Shown here in pieces: positions 1-14,156 of a DNA stretch of 64,000 nt. Both the position numbers and the translations under genes were made by a program. Every line of letters starts with the position of its first letter. Positions within the stretch are counted from its first letter, which is position 1. The stretch is from Pegea sp. RAD2-039 (lineage: Eukaryota > Chordata > Thaliacea > Salpida > Salpidae), in NCBI GenBank assembly GCA_034620365.1, contig JAQGEQ010000071.1:1984001-2048000 (forward strand), given 5' to 3'. The notes beneath the pieces are model-generated. The model worked only from the letters and a program-made list of their open reading frames with translations, was not told the origin of the DNA and did not search any database.

Positions 1-198
1 TTTCCACGAATTTTTGGAATACAACTTTTATGAATGTTCAAATGTATTTTCATCACATGTCTCAACCACATAATTACAAGAAACTCATCATCTTCTTCTC
101 TTATTTGTTTAAAAAATTTGTTTTTTTCAAATTGCCCTTATATGGTGTTGAAGAACAATCTAAATAACTAAATTATATTCATGAAACTTTTCTTGAAG

Positions 199-3100
199 GT
201 TAATTATCGAAAACATTGATGATGAAAATAGCGACGAATTGTGTTGGCCAGTAAGCCACCAGGCAAGCTCCCAATCTTGGCGTGAGTAGCTTGATGTAAG
301 ATTTGTTCATTTCAAACTAATTTCTTCATCTATTAAAGCTAATAAGCCGTGGTCTCAACTGTGTGATACTGAAAGATCATGCTCTTTGCTTATTGGAAGA
401 ACACTCAATAGTGTATCACATGGATCAAATAAGTTTTGTGATGATGAAAGAGCAATAATATCTTATTTTTCATCTTCTCCGCTCTTTGTCAACGGGTTAG
501 AATCTTGTAAAGAGGAAGTTTGTGAGTTATGAGAAAGTCACATCTATCTACTTCTCTATTTGTTTACTTTTTCAGTGCTAAATATCAATAAAGTTTTACA
601 AAGCATTCAAAATGAAGATCAAAAAGAAATTGAGGTTGAAACATCAAAGGATTTACAAATGTTTATTAATGTCAGTCGCATTTTTCACTATTCAATTTTT
701 TCTAAGCAAATTTGGTTTCTTAAAACTGAAATTTTAATGAAATTGTTTCAAAATCTCTTCAATATTTATGTTGTTGAAAAATTTTATAGAAAAAAATAAT
801 TTTTGAATCAGTATTTTTTGAGCCACCATTTACAATTGAGCTAATTATATCAATGATTTTCAGCTTGCTGTCGGTAAAGATTGTGTTGAAGTCAACAAGA
901 TTTGGAGCAATATGATTGATTTTGCTCGGAACAGAGGTACTCTCAAATGATCTATAAATACAAAACCACTTTCATTGGGTTGTTTAGAATGGACTGGACT
1001 CGATGCTGGTCACGATGATGAAGTCCTGAAGATGACAACCCGCTTCTTGCTTGCTGCTTTACTGAAACACACTGGAGCTAATCATCAAAGTTTGGACCTG
1101 CAACCAATCTACAAAACAGTGTTTAAAGTACAAATTCAGCTTCAAATTACTTCTCACAAATACTTGTAGTGGTCAAGATAAAGATGAGTTGTTTGGTAGG
1201 TCAGATCTTACCTGCTGTCGTTGAGACGAAAGTCACAAAATGAAGAAGAAAAGGAGAAAAATGAAGAAGACATGTCAACAGAGGAAGCAGCAAAAGCTAC
1301 GACTTCTGCGAATGAAGCCAAACGTAATTAGTTGTTGTGAATCAGTCAACAGTTGATGTAAAAGGCTCATTGTTTGCAGGATTCCGATTTTTTCTACCCA
1401 GAGCTCATCACAGTAAGAAAAACGAATCAAAAGAAAAAGATGAATCAGAAACAACAGGTAGGAGTTTGTTAAGATGTCGTAATAGATTGATAAATGATGA
1501 ATGATGTAGATATCGACAACAGTAATATCTATCATGAGTCATGTATGAGTATCATCAAGAGATCAGCTTTTCTATTCATCGCTCTTTCTAATTCCAAATA
1601 CAATCAAGCTGACATCGAAGGTCTGTTTGCTGGATGCTTTTGTGTTTAAATAACAAATGTTAAATTACAGAAGTAGTCAGTAGTACTTCGAACAAACATT
1701 TCTATAATCAAGAAGATAACATCTTTACTTCTTCTGGAAGCTCCAAGACATCTCTTAATGATCAAGATATCTTTTCACATCTTCAGGGTAAAGAGATCAG
1801 TGGATATGAAAATGAAAAATCACAACAGAGCTTGATGGAGAAAAGTGTGGAGCTAAACGAGAACCAACCTTATGGCCGGTAAGATGTGGGTCTCTAGTAG
1901 GGCGTGTGGGTCTCTAGTAGGGTGTGTGGGTCTCTAGTAAGAGTGTGTGGGTCCCTAGTAAGGGTTTGAGGGTCCTTACTAAATGCAATAAAACTAAATT
2001 ATATATTGTTTACAGCATTTGTTTGGCGATTATGGAGTTTTGCCTTCCAAGAATTAACAAGAATTCTGAATCAAAATGTTTATCAATGAAACATTCAAAT
2101 GAATCAATCATTGAAATCATAGAAACTCAGCAGAAGCTTGCTCAAGTCAGTATCATTAACTTCTCACATCACATCAACTAACTGATCTCTTTGAAGGAAC
2201 GATCATTTGCTCTTCGTGAAGTAGCTCAGTTGTTACGATCCACAGATGATCAACACGGATCACCTCTTCTTCCATCTGTCTACTTTCAACTAATGGCTGG
2301 CTGCTTCGGACTTTTCTCAATTCCTCCTTCAACTAAGGAGCTGATGACGGAGGGGTAAGTTGATCTCTCACATCTTCATCTCGTCTCATAGATGTCATGC
2401 AGCATCTTGACTTCGTGTGATGAGAATGTCAGCTCAGCAAAGATTCAAGATAAGCAGAAGATTCAGGAATATATTGAAGAGATTCGTTTGATTCTTTGTG
2501 GCAATCTTCACAAGCCAACTTGCAAAACTGGTCCCTACTCCCAACCAACTCTTCATCTTTCTCATCATCATCATCTTGTTGTTGATTCAGATTGGAGCCA
2601 ATTACGGATTCTCGTCACCACTCTTTTTACTCTCGGCTCGTTACGCTTCACTGCCAGTGACGTTTCACGAATCGATGGTGACGTCATCAACGCGATTGTT
2701 CAGTTATGTGATGGTGACAAGACGACAGTGGCGCGATGCCATTCAACCTCAGCACACAACTCCAATATCTTCTCTTTTCGTCGACTCGTCGTCATGAGTC
2801 GACTGGCCGCGAGAAACCTTTTTCGTTCCGTTGCTACGTCTATCAGGTCATTTGCGGCCCACTTACTTGCGGCCCACTGATCTGTATTCTTGCTGCAGCT
2901 TACACATTGAGAGCGCGGGTGATGGAATCGCGTTAAACGTCGCTGATATACTTCTATCGTTCATCCAAACTAACTTCCGGGCTCTAGGAGGAGTAGATGA
3001 GGATGTTCCCGTGAAACCTCCAGGAGATTTGTGGAAAGTTGGGTCGCAATACACAGCCAAAAGGTGACCAAATATCACCAGTTACTTCTTTCTCACACAT

Positions 3101-6100
3101 CTTTTTCAGCTTATTGAATATTGGAGCTCGTCGAGACTTGGAACGAACTTTGGGTAGCAACTTGGTGTTCGCGCGTCTTCTCTTGTCAAGTGATCGCATT
3201 TGTCAGATGTATTCCAGTGCCAAATGGGTTCGATGTCTTCTACAGTTGACCAGTCAACTAAATCCTGAAGGTCTTTCTCTGCCTCTTCTTACCTTCATCA
3301 CTATCTCTACCTCTTTAGGACTCCCTGTCATCAGAGACCTTCGTACACGACTCCTCGCGCTTCATCTATTACGTAATGTGCTCCCATCACTTCCTGACCA
3401 CTGTGACCACACGTAAGTGGTCCTTCTGCTTGCCCCTTCCACCTTCAACCATTCTTCGTTGTAGTGAGTTAGCCAAGCAAGTGGTCAATGATTTGTTGTC
3501 AATAGTGGCACGGTCCCACTGGGTTGCTTTGCCGGCCCAGGAGAAGGAAAATGTGGCCCAGTGTTTAAAACTGTCTCAACCAGAAACTCATGACCTCACA
3601 GTAACCAGCAACATCATCAACCGATGTCCTGCTTCAACCATTTTTTGTTCAGTTTAGAAATGTGGTTTCAAACTCATCAATGAAGTTAGACGAAGATGAT
3701 ACGACACAGCCGCAATCAAGCTCCTATCAACCTGTTGCTACTGACAACTCGCCCGTGTCATCAGTAACTTCGTCGTCCACCGTCATCATTCCTTTTGATG
3801 GACCAGTAGGCGAAGCTGTGTTTGATCCTTATAAATGTATTTGTACATCTGTACGAGATGGAAACTCTTTAGTACACTCTAGTGGTGGTAGAGGATATGG
3901 AATGACTCAGTATGGGATCACACACGGATGCTACAAGTGGAAAGTATGTCCTCATCTTCATCTTCAATCGCATTTGCTCACTTTTCTACTTTCAGTTCCA
4001 TATTCTCAGTGAAGTAAAAGGCAATGAAGGAACTTGTGTTGGTGTTTCTCACTATCCAGTTATTGACTCATGTCATCGAACTACTGGTGACATGTGGCTG
4101 TATCGCGCTTACAGGTGACGTCATCAACCAATTGACTATTTCACAAACCAATCTGATTTATCAATAGTGGCAACTTGTACCATGAGGGCGAGTACACGCA
4201 TCAGTTCAGCAGCTTCAGCAAAGGTGACGTCATCACTTGCATCCTTAATTGCAATGATGAAACTTTAAGCTTCGGGGTCAACAACGACACACCCGACATC
4301 GCGTTCCGTAGCATCGATTCCTCCAAGGAACTCTTTCCGTGTGTCATGTTTTATAGCAGCAGTACGGGAGAGCAAGTGAAGATCACCGACTTCCAGGTAT
4401 CAGCATCTGATCTTCAAGATCACGGTCCGTAATTGCTCTTCTTTTTAGAGTATTGGAAGTGGTTACAGTATGAAAGTTGGGGATCCTATTTGCGCCGCTG
4501 ATCATTCAACCATTTCACAAGCATCCATACAATTACTCCGGGATCTTCACTCTTTCACAGACTCAATATGGAATCTTACAATCACTTCAGTCATTGTTGA
4601 AAGATTAAATCAGCTTCCTCAAGTTTTGTCCAAGATTGCTGCTTCTGAAGACACTGTAGTTGAGGCCCAGGACAATAGTGGTCGCTATCAGTTGTTGACA
4701 GACATCTGGCCAGCTTTTGCGGTCATCTCAGGAGTTGATGAAGGGATACGAATGGGAAGCAAATGTCGAATGAAAGATTCTGCAAAGACTGGAGTCCTGT
4801 TAGGAGTTACTCAAGATAGCAAGATGAGAATACAATGGGATGAAATAAGTGATGTAAGTATCACCATCAACACCTCCTGGTCACTTTTCTATTTGATGTT
4901 TTACAGCAAAGTAGCAAGAGTGATTGTCCATCTTCATCACTTCTACCTGTAGCTGTCACTTCACTATCCATGGTTGAGTTCCCTTTACTAGAACCTTCAA
5001 CACTTGCTGCTCTTTGTGAATTTTGTTGTATTGAAACTGATTGTAAACCAACTGCTACAGTTGACAAGGTGATCGATCTGTTTGTGGATGTTGATGTCTT
5101 ACTGATTCATTAAATAGTTTCAAGAAGTCTTCACTGATGAGAGAGACACACTCGTAGATGAGAAGATTTCATCGAGTGATATCGAGATGAAGATGAGTAA
5201 GGATAAAATCAAATCAACTGGTAACTGATGATTGTGAAGAAGATATTTGTAGCTGATTAGTGATCTTACAGATACAGATCTCGAGGAATGGTGGATGATG
5301 TGCCTCTCTCTAACAAGGAGTAACGCATTTACAGCTTTGAAGCATATTTTCACCAGTAGCAGGTGATCTTATATCTTTTTTTTCGCTTTTTCATCAACTT
5401 CTTCGTTTCTCGCTCAGATATATCGAGTTACTTCTTTCTAGCAAGCGCAAGTTTGGAGTTGAGTCTTGTTCTCATGATAAAGATGATGAAGATATATGTA
5501 GGGATCATTCAGTAAGTCCCTTCATCACCTGATCTAGTAAAAGATGAGTGAATATTTTCAGGAACTTCGGAATGTAGTGAAACGAGTATTGAGTAGTTTA
5601 GTGAAGTTTTCAGTTCAGTCTACTCAACGAACCAACATCTTAGAGTTACAGCGGTCTTATGGAGTTCTTTTAAAAGTTCATCTTCTACTGTTACGATTAC
5701 AACAATCTTCAAATGAATTTGTTTCAGATGAGCGCAAATGCGATTTTGCTCAACAAAGCCAACTTACCGTTTAAATCTATCTACAACGAAGAAATTCTAA
5801 GAGATGAAAATCGTGAGTTGACACAAACTAATATCATTGGTTAATTGATCACATGACAGCTCCAGTAGTCGCATCAGGAGACATCACATATCCACAAGAT
5901 GATGATCAGAACTCAGTACTCAGGTGATTGTACTTACCACTTACTTGCTTAGATGTGAATGCACGTGTTTATTTCATTAACCTTTTTCTGTTGCTCGGTT
6001 ATGTGCCTGATTTTTAGCTTGTTTGGCTGATTTTTAATTTAGTTCCATGGAGTTTGAATTACTTGGAATGCATCCTTCTATGGGACCGATGTATCGAGGA

Positions 6101-9100
6101 CCCCATCGTAGAAACCAACAACAAAATGGATCATCAGCAACAAGAAATACGCGAAACAACAGCAATAGTAACAGGCAAAAATCATTTGCACTTTTCATTT
6201 CAACATTTTGTTCAATTGTTACTGGGTTCTTTCATTTCTACTAACATCAGAAATTCGTCGAACAAACAGAAATATTTCAATCTTCTTTGTAGGAATGAAG
6301 AACAAAGATCAAATGAAAGTCGACCATCTCAAAGAGGATCTGAAGGAAGAGTTTCATCTCAAAGAACGACTGAAAATAGGTCACAAAGATCATCTGACAA
6401 TCGATCTTCTCAAAGAGCAACTGAAGGCCGAAATTATTCTCAAAGAGGAAGACATTTTAGGTAAAGATTTTGATCTTTTTGTAAAAACCTCATTGAAGAC
6501 TTGAATTCATTTCAGATTAACTCCTTCTAATCTAAGATCATCCGCGGAGCGTAGAAGAGCAGGAAGTCCGCCCCCTCCTCCACCTAGTATTGTTCAATCT
6601 GAGGCGGAATCACCAGCCAACCAACAACAGAATCAACAAACAAGTGAGTCTCACCCGACACTGCTACTTGTATCTGATTGTGACGTCACAGATGAAACTT
6701 CGAGCGGTTTGTCAGTTCCTGTCATCCAGCAGCTCCTTGAGATGGGATTTTGGACTCAACATATTCACCGAGCAGCAACTGAACTAAGTTCTCCTCTTCT
6801 TATTTGTGTCTTCATCTTTACAAGAGATCCTCTTCAGATATCATCGGACCTTCTTCTGCTCTTAGTGCTTCACGGGACGTCGGCACTCTTGCGTCATGGA
6901 TGATTGATCATCCGTTGACAAGTGATGATGAGGATGCCGAGGTCATGGAAAGCGGTATGTGTCTTTTTGTGTCTTCATCTATCTTCATCATTGTGTCTTT
7001 CAGATGGACAAAGTAGCTCAACAGCCCTGCAGTCTTCATATGAGCAGCTGACTGACCGGACCACATCCACTTATCGAGTAGGAGTCTATCCCGACCACAA
7101 ACTGTCCACTAAACAGATTTTCTGCTTTTCTAGATTGGCCACAAAACTGAGAACTTCGGCAAAAAAACTTCTGATGGAAAGTTGAGTCGGAAAGCGAAAG
7201 GTCAGGATGAGATGTAGATCAGATCTTGATCTTGATCTAATCCGATGTGATTTTGTAGAAACTATGATCCAAGAAGCGATGAGTAAGGGACATACCTCTC
7301 TGATCATCCCACTTCTTACTACCAACGATTCTTCTCGAATCCCTCCCGCTATTGGATTTGGTGAAGCTGATCCCTTAGGAGAAAGAAGTCTGATCTCATG
7401 TGATATCAACTTGACCAATATCAACCATCAAACGAGATCTACTGCAGATAACTTGCTACAATTTGTGATTAGGTATGAAACGGGTCAAGTGGTCCACATT
7501 TCTCACTTCTATCTATCATCAGCCAATCGAAAAAGGAAGAAAGAATGTCAGTAGCTAAAGATCTTTTCTCGTCAACACGAATCCTCATCTCAAGATCAAT
7601 CATAGCTCGTCTTCTCATGATCCTTGCAGTGAACAACAACCAACGAGGTGTCAGCTCCACTCTTGATGATCTGGGTTTGAGTGAGATCAAGTAAGTGGAC
7701 AAGTCCATGGACCACATTGTTACTAAGTTTGTTTGAAGGTTGTTGCTGGACTTGATGCGATTGGCTGTATCTGGTGATCTTGCTGATGAAGAAGATCTAG
7801 AAGAAGGCGTAAAGCAGAAAGTGAGTGAAAATGATGGAGATGAAATTGGTGATGTTGGTTTGTTTCAGGATAAAACTTCTAATCAACCAAATACATACGT
7901 GCAATACGTCAGTAACTTACTCAGGTACCTTGCTACTAACAATGCTACTACTTACCAAGTGTTAATGGACACTTGTACCAAAGTAAGTGACCAGTACCTA
8001 CTTGAGGCCCACTAGTAACCTTGTAAGTATCGTCCAGGAACTGATATCAGCTGCTTGTGGTTTGAGTTGTGATAGTAATTCATCAGTCGAATTTCTAGTC
8101 ACCAAATCATGTGCCATGTTTCTTGCTGATTGTGAAGAACAATCAAACACAGGTAGAATCTCAATCACATCAACACCATCTTCTGATTGCTTCATTCAGG
8201 AGTTGTTAAGTTGGTTGATGCGTTGTCGGCATGTTGTCTTAGTGGACGCTTGTCCTCGTCTAGTCGAAATTGGTCGCTGAATTGTTTGTTGAAAACCTTG
8301 TCACACCGCTGGTCATTTGAAACTTTGCCGGATGTTTGGGAAGCAGAAAAAGAACTCGGAAGTTGTTCAATTGCAACTTCCTCATCGATCCGAGTTGAAG
8401 AGTCATCTGTGGATCAAATGCAGTGGAATGAACAATTTCATTTACTCACTACCATGTCAGTCCCACCTTCAAGTGATTGCTAGTTGCCATAGTAACCATG
8501 CTTTACTCGTGTAGTGATGAAAACGACAATACTCTTCGATTTTGGAATGTGAGTGGGAAGCAGAATGAGTTGGATGCTGGATTTGATGTTGATAAGATCT
8601 GTTCAATCCGAGGAACAACTGCAGATCAATCTCTATCACTTCCAGTTGCTGGTTGGAATTCTACTGGTCGATTATTTGCTGTTGTGTCTGGTTCCATCAT
8701 CAACATCTGGTCTGTTTCTGGTTAGTACTGGTTGTAACTGGTTCATCATCTAACTGACTTCTTTGTAGATGAAGTCTTGCATCTTCATCATAATCAATCA
8801 GCACCCATCACCTCAATTACTTGGCCTTGTCGTAACCAACCAAGCGGTGGCGCTGTTGCTATCGATACATTACTGATTGGTCGTCGCGATGGTTCTGTCG
8901 CGTTGTTGGATGTTTTTGAAGCAACATTACGATGTGAAGAGCTTCTACACTGTTCACGTCGAGATGGTACGTCTGTGTGACGTCATCAACCAGCTTGTAA
9001 CCCTCTTGTATAGTGTCAGTGGTCAGCGCAAGTTGGAGCACACCTGACGACCTGTTTGCGATCGCGTTTTCTGATGGAAAGATCGTGGTAGCAAGTCGCG

Positions 9101-12100
9101 ATGTTGAGGACGTGTCCACCATCGATGCTGGTCACTCAACCATCGCTTGCATCTGTCTCGATCCAACTTTTGGATCTTCTCTTGTGGCTCAAGACAGGGC
9201 TTCATCTAAACTTCGTTTGTGGCGGTTACGTGGTGACCACTGGCACGATTCACATACACTGCGTCACTATGACAACCACGTGGTCACCACTTTCGAGTGG
9301 TCTAGCCGACCAGAATCATGTGATCTGGGTCACTTGTTGTTGGCCAGGTATGACATCAGCATCGTTTCACGCGCTAGTGACGTCATCAGGAATATTTTAG
9401 TGGTACAAGCGGTGGTGAAGTGTTGATATGGTTGGTGCCATCGGACCAATTACGTAGTCCTACGTCATCGCGGTCGCGAGTCGACAATTTGCGGACCACA
9501 TCATCATCTGAAAAATTCATCAAATTCAAACTACAGCAACACGGGATGCGTCCCACGCGCAGCACGTCAAGTGTGGCTGGTTCGTGACGTCATCACAACA
9601 ACTGTCCTTTAAACAAGTGTTGTGACAGACTTAGCTGAAGTGCGGACCAGTCCAGCTGTCACCAATGTGGGACTACGACCTGAAGAAGAGGTTCGATGTA
9701 TACTGACGTTGAAAGTTTGCCAAAAAGGTGGAATTGGTTGCATCCGCTTCAATCGGACTTCATCACTGATTGCGGTAGGAGATGATCAAGGAAGAGTCAG
9801 TGTGTGGATGGTGGAGGTAGGATTCAACTGGTTTCTGCCACTTGGTGGCAGTATTGTCATTTATATTTTAGGATGGAATCTTACTGGATCGAATCGAAGG
9901 TTCAGGACCTTGTAGCCAATTATTGTGGATCGGAAATGAAACTTTTGTGGCTTCTTTCATCGGAAGTAAACAATTGAGTGTGGTCCAGGTGATATGGTTG
10001 TTGTTGTGGGTCGGTCATAGTTTTCATCAGCTACTTGGTTTGTAGTTGCCTAGCAAGTTGACAGATCAACAGCGAATTGTGGCTCGCGCGCGGCAATCCT
10101 TCCTACGTCACACACGAATTGAATTTGACGCTTTGGAATGTTTTCAATATTTGATTCGTAATTTACAAGATATGATTAAATGCCAGTATCAATACGAGAA
10201 AGTAAGTGGTCCGTATTTGTGACCGTTTGTGACCGACCTGTCCACAGGCCGTTGTGATGTGTGGTGACCAGTTGACCTACAGCTCTTTCCTCAAGAAACT
10301 AGCATCACTCTGCATTGGACTTCATCTCACATCATCTATTTGTTCCAATTCATCTCCTTCTCATCACAAAGTCAGTTTCGTGTCCTGTAAAGTGACGCGT
10401 GTTGATGACGTCATCAGCAGACGACGAGAAGCGAATCATCGCGAAACGACTGGAATTGGCTCAACAAACTCGACTTGACTCACCGTCTCGTTTCTGCTTT
10501 CGTACATCGCGGTGTACTCAATCAAGAACACTTTGATGATGACGTCACCGCAAACTACGTCACTACCGACACACAACTGAAAGTTGACTCTCATGTGAGG
10601 ACCATAAATGAGCCATGACCCAAGTCATGACCTTGAGTCATTTGCTTCAATTGTAGGACAATGCCCAGTGGCCAGCAGCAGTGGACGAGCAGCTAGTAGC
10701 TTGGATGACGCAACGACCACAAGATTGGCAAGTGGACGGCAAGTGTGATGTGTACATGTTTGGTGCTGGTCGTCATGGGCAACTAGGCGAAACTTCTTCA
10801 GGGTCTACTGCTCCTCTACTTGTCCCATCTTTCTATCAAGCTCGACAGGTGACCGCTGTCTACTGTTCGTCAGTTGCTCATTGAAGTTTCTGCCAAAGGT
10901 GGTTTGTGGTCAGAACTGTTCCTTTGTGGTCACTGCTACTGGCAATGTCCTGTCTTGTGGAGAGGGCAGTTACGGGCGGCTTGGGCATGGCAATTCAGAT
11001 GACATCAACAAACTTACTGTCATCTCCGCTTTGCAAGGCTTTGTGGTCAAGCAACTGGCCACCTCTACTGGTAGTGATGGACACTCAATCGCGCTTACTG
11101 AATCAGGTGAAGTGTTCTCGTGGGGCGATGGCGATTACGGCAAACTGGGCCACGGTAACAGCGACCGACAACGACGCCCACGTCAAATAGAAGCGTTGAG
11201 GGGCGAGCAAGTGGTCCAGGTTAGAAATCGATGTGACCTGGTGCAGATGAGGACACGTGTCCCACATTTTCAGGTTGCTTGTGGTTTCAAACACTCAGCT
11301 GTGGTGACTTGTAATGGAAAGTTGTTTACTTTTGGTTACGGGGATTATGGCCGCCTTGGACACGGGACCACTGCTAACAAGAAGTTACCAGAACGAGTGA
11401 TGGCCCTTGATGGCTTCACTGTTGGTCAGGTCAGTACAAACCAGATGGTGGTTAGTCGCTGGTCTTAGTGGCCCTTGTATCAAAGGTCTGCTGTGGACTC
11501 AACCATACTGTGGTCCTTTCTCAAGATGGGTCGTTGATTTGGTCGTTTGGTGATGGTGATTATGGCAAGTTAGGAGTTGGTAACTCATCATCCAAATCCA
11601 CACCACAAAAGATCGAATCTTTGTGTGGAATCGGGATCAAAAGTATCGGATGTGGATCTCAATTTTCAGCAGCTTTATGTTTTGATGGTCGTTTGTTTAT
11701 GTTTGGACAAGGTAAGTGTCAAGTCTATCTGCTCCAACTAGTAACTCTTCTTGTGCAGATCGAATGTGTGGGAACAATGACTTGCGACAATTTTCCAATA
11801 ATCGACCTCAACAGATCACATATCTTTCCATGCATCACATCATTCAGATTGCTACTGGATCTGAACATATAGTTGTATTGACGTCAGAACAAGAAGTGTT
11901 TGGTTGGGGGGTGAACAGTGAAGGACAGGTCAGTTCTGGTTGTCTGTTGGCTTGTTTTTTACATATCATCTTGTCCATAGCTTGGACTGGGACACACAAA
12001 CTCTGTTCATGAGCCCACTAAAATCACAGCTCTTTCAGGAGCTAATGTCAAACAGATTTCGGCGGGTCGAACTCACACAGCTGCGTGGACATCAAATATA

Positions 12101-14156
12101 GTCGTAGATAAAGACTCACGGCAGTTAGGAGCCCCTGACAGTGTACCTAGTCAGTTTGATCTTCTTAAAGATCTACCGATTACAAGCGCGCGCTCCCGCA
12201 TCCGCATCTTGCAACATCTTTCTGAGTTGATTAGTCATTCTTGGCCTTTCATTGATCTTTGCAACACTTATGTGAGTCTTCATCATCTTCATCAACTTTC
12301 TTAACTTATCAATTTTTAGTCGAGTCTCAGCCACAAAATTAACCATTTTAATTCGGCCAGCCATGGTCTGAAGTCTGGCATTATTCGACCACTTCTATTT
12401 CCTCATGTGTCCAACCTACCAATGGTCAGGGCCTTAGGTGGGTCACTAGCTTGCAGTTTTATTTGTTTAATTCCATCAATTTGTTATATACTCTAATTAT
12501 TTGTACTTTAGGAAAAACCATGGTACAGGGCCGCAACTACGGACCATACGTCACTGTCCGCCGTCTTGCCATCCGAGGCAAAAAGTCTCCTCCAATATTC
12601 AAACAGATTTCACATCAAGTGAGTCTTGAAGTAACCAATCAGAAGCATCATTGAATGTTTCGTTTTAGATTCTAAGAATGAAAGCGGCAAATCTTCGGTT
12701 ACCTTCGCGTGCGTGGAAGGTGAGGTTGATTGGAGAAGCTGCTGATGATGCAGGAGGAGTGTTTGATGATACCATCACTGAAATGTGTCAGGTACCCCCC
12801 CGCCCCCATTCACCTCATTTGTATATTTCAGTTTGTTGTCGTTTAGGAACTCGAGAACGGAACCTTGGATTTGTTTGTACCAACTCCAAATTCCGTGTTA
12901 GATTCAGCTCAACAACGAGACAGGTGAAGACTTGATTCCAATAGATCCCATCTGACTTGTTTGTGGTGACAGATTCGTCTTGAATCCTTCACTAACTTCA
13001 CATGATGATGCACAAGCCTTCAGGTTTCTTGGAATCTTGTTTGGAGTTGCGATCCGTACTAAAAAACCACTAGATCTTCATCTAGCACCAATTGTTTGGA
13101 AGCTAATTGCTGGTTTGTGTCCTCTGATGAAGATTTCATTTGATTGATGATGTTTTTAGGGATCAAAGTAACAATCCAAGACATTGAAGAAGCTGATCAC
13201 TTATTTGTTCGTACTCTGAAGACATTAAAAGATATTGAAACAGCTGGTGTGGATGCCTCTACTTTCAATGACGTCAGTCACCTCTCAAAGCATCTCTCAT
13301 TCTTCATCCGATCTTTGCTTTCAGGTAATCCCGTTGGAATCGTTCCGAGCTCAGAGTTGGACTGGATCATTTGTATCGGTGGTTGCTGGTGGAGATGGAA
13401 TTCCACTGACGTTTGCAAATCGTCATCAGTATGTAGAACGAGCTCTTCATTTCAGACTCCACGAAATGGATCGACAGGTTAGAATCCTTCTTCTTGAAAA
13501 AGTCCTCGGTCACGTGATTTGTTCCTCAGATCACGTGGGTTCGTGAAGGAATATCCACTATCTTTCCTCTTCCTATTCTTGCTCTGATGACAGCGAAGAG
13601 ATTGGAAGAACTAGTCTGTGGGATGCCAGAAATCGATTTCAATGTCTTGCGAAGTTGCATGAGGTTTGATCCGATTCAAGTGAAGATTATGTTGATGATT
13701 TGATTGCAGATATCGAGAAATATCTGAGAACTCGGTTCTAGTTCAGTGGCTCTGGAAGACTTTGAATGAATTTGATCTAGAAGAGCGTGTCCTTTTCCTC
13801 AAATTTGTCTGTGGCAGGTCACGACTACCTGTAGTTGCCTCAGACATGCCTCAAAGATTCCAAGTGATGAAGGTTGATCGGGTCAGTCTAATCGCAAACC
13901 TTCAACTTCTACTTGATCAACTAAAACCTTTTGTTTGTAGCCCAAGGACAGTTTACCGACCAGCCAGACTTGCTTCTTTCAGTTACGAATTCCTGCTTAT
14001 AGTAGTCAGCGTGTGATGGCTGAGAGACTTCGATATGCAATTAGACACTGCAGATCGATTGATATGGACAACTATATGCTGCTACGTAATGTTGAACAAA
14101 ATCTAGAAGATGATGAAGAAGACGATGAAGAGATACAAGTTCGTCTTGCTTCATGA
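199..14156 (+). CDS. HERC1: HERC1-type giant HECT E3 ubiquitin ligase, 5'-partial, many exons
   Basis: Spliced gene entering from the left edge. The first exon I can place follows an acceptor near 198; the stop is TGA 14154-14156. Exon translations follow vertebrate HERC1 collinearly from about its residue 1300 (SLLIGRTL near 400, [11 protein letters not shown] near 1045) to the C-terminus ([15 protein letters not shown]). Order: helical region (199-3660), SPRY (3821-4398), a region with a GDPIC motif and a conserved basic/acidic segment (4470-4860), a UBA-like helix set (6709-6950, QQLLEMGF), helical region (7200-8330), WD40 repeats (8380-10080), RCC1 blades (10740-12100) and HECT (12676-14140). 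The N-terminal RCC1 domain of the family must lie upstream of the window. Introns are mostly 35-60 bases with GT-AG ends. In the family it acts as an E3 ligase and scaffold in cytosol and Golgi trafficking; that role is inferred. I saw no reading-frame break. Confidence 0.93.
1875..1980 (+). repeat. Short intronic tandem repeat, ~20-bp unit
   Basis: About five imperfect copies of a unit reading GTGTGGGTCTCTAGTAGGG lie directly behind the donor of a HERC1 intron (donor GTAAGA near 1879). Later units end in CTAGTAAGAG and CTAGTAAGGG, so the array repeats a donor-like GTAAG string. The intron closes at a TTTACAG acceptor near 2014. Confidence 0.75.
3821..4398 (+). other. SPRY domain of HERC1
   Basis: Three exons carry the SPRY fold: [20 protein letters not shown], then [12 protein letters not shown] and [12 protein letters not shown], then GDVITCILN and FPCVMFYSS. 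They are interrupted by introns near 3943-3994 and 4113-4167. The second intron starts with a donor fused to the TGACGTCATCA motif, and the third exon carries the same motif in coding sequence, where it encodes the conserved Gly-Asp-Val-Ile. The domain is presumed to bind protein partners; none can be read from the sequence. Confidence 0.88.
10740..12100 (+). other. RCC1-like propeller (second RLD) of HERC1
   Basis: Repeated RCC1 blade signatures are visible in consecutive exons: [59 protein letters not shown] and [15 protein letters not shown], then a last blade ending WGVNSEGQ near 11925. In HERC1 this domain sits just before the HECT domain, as it does here. The blades are nearly identical to vertebrate HERC1, which supports orthology rather than a generic RCC1 protein. 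Confidence 0.93.
12676..14140 (+). other. HECT catalytic domain of HERC1
   Basis: The domain starts near [12 protein letters not shown] and runs through [57 protein letters not shown] and FQVMKVDR. The active-site cysteine lies in [13 protein letters not shown]; its codon is 13971-13973, in the exon that opens near 13941. The C-terminus ends in an acidic tail (DDEEDDEE) followed by a few residues and the stop. Catalytic motifs appear intact, so the ligase is probably active. Confidence 0.92.

Noticed and set aside
2498..3199. Several overlapping frames on both strands within HERC1
   Set aside because: Only one chain of frames joins by GT-AG introns and matches HERC1; the others are shadows.
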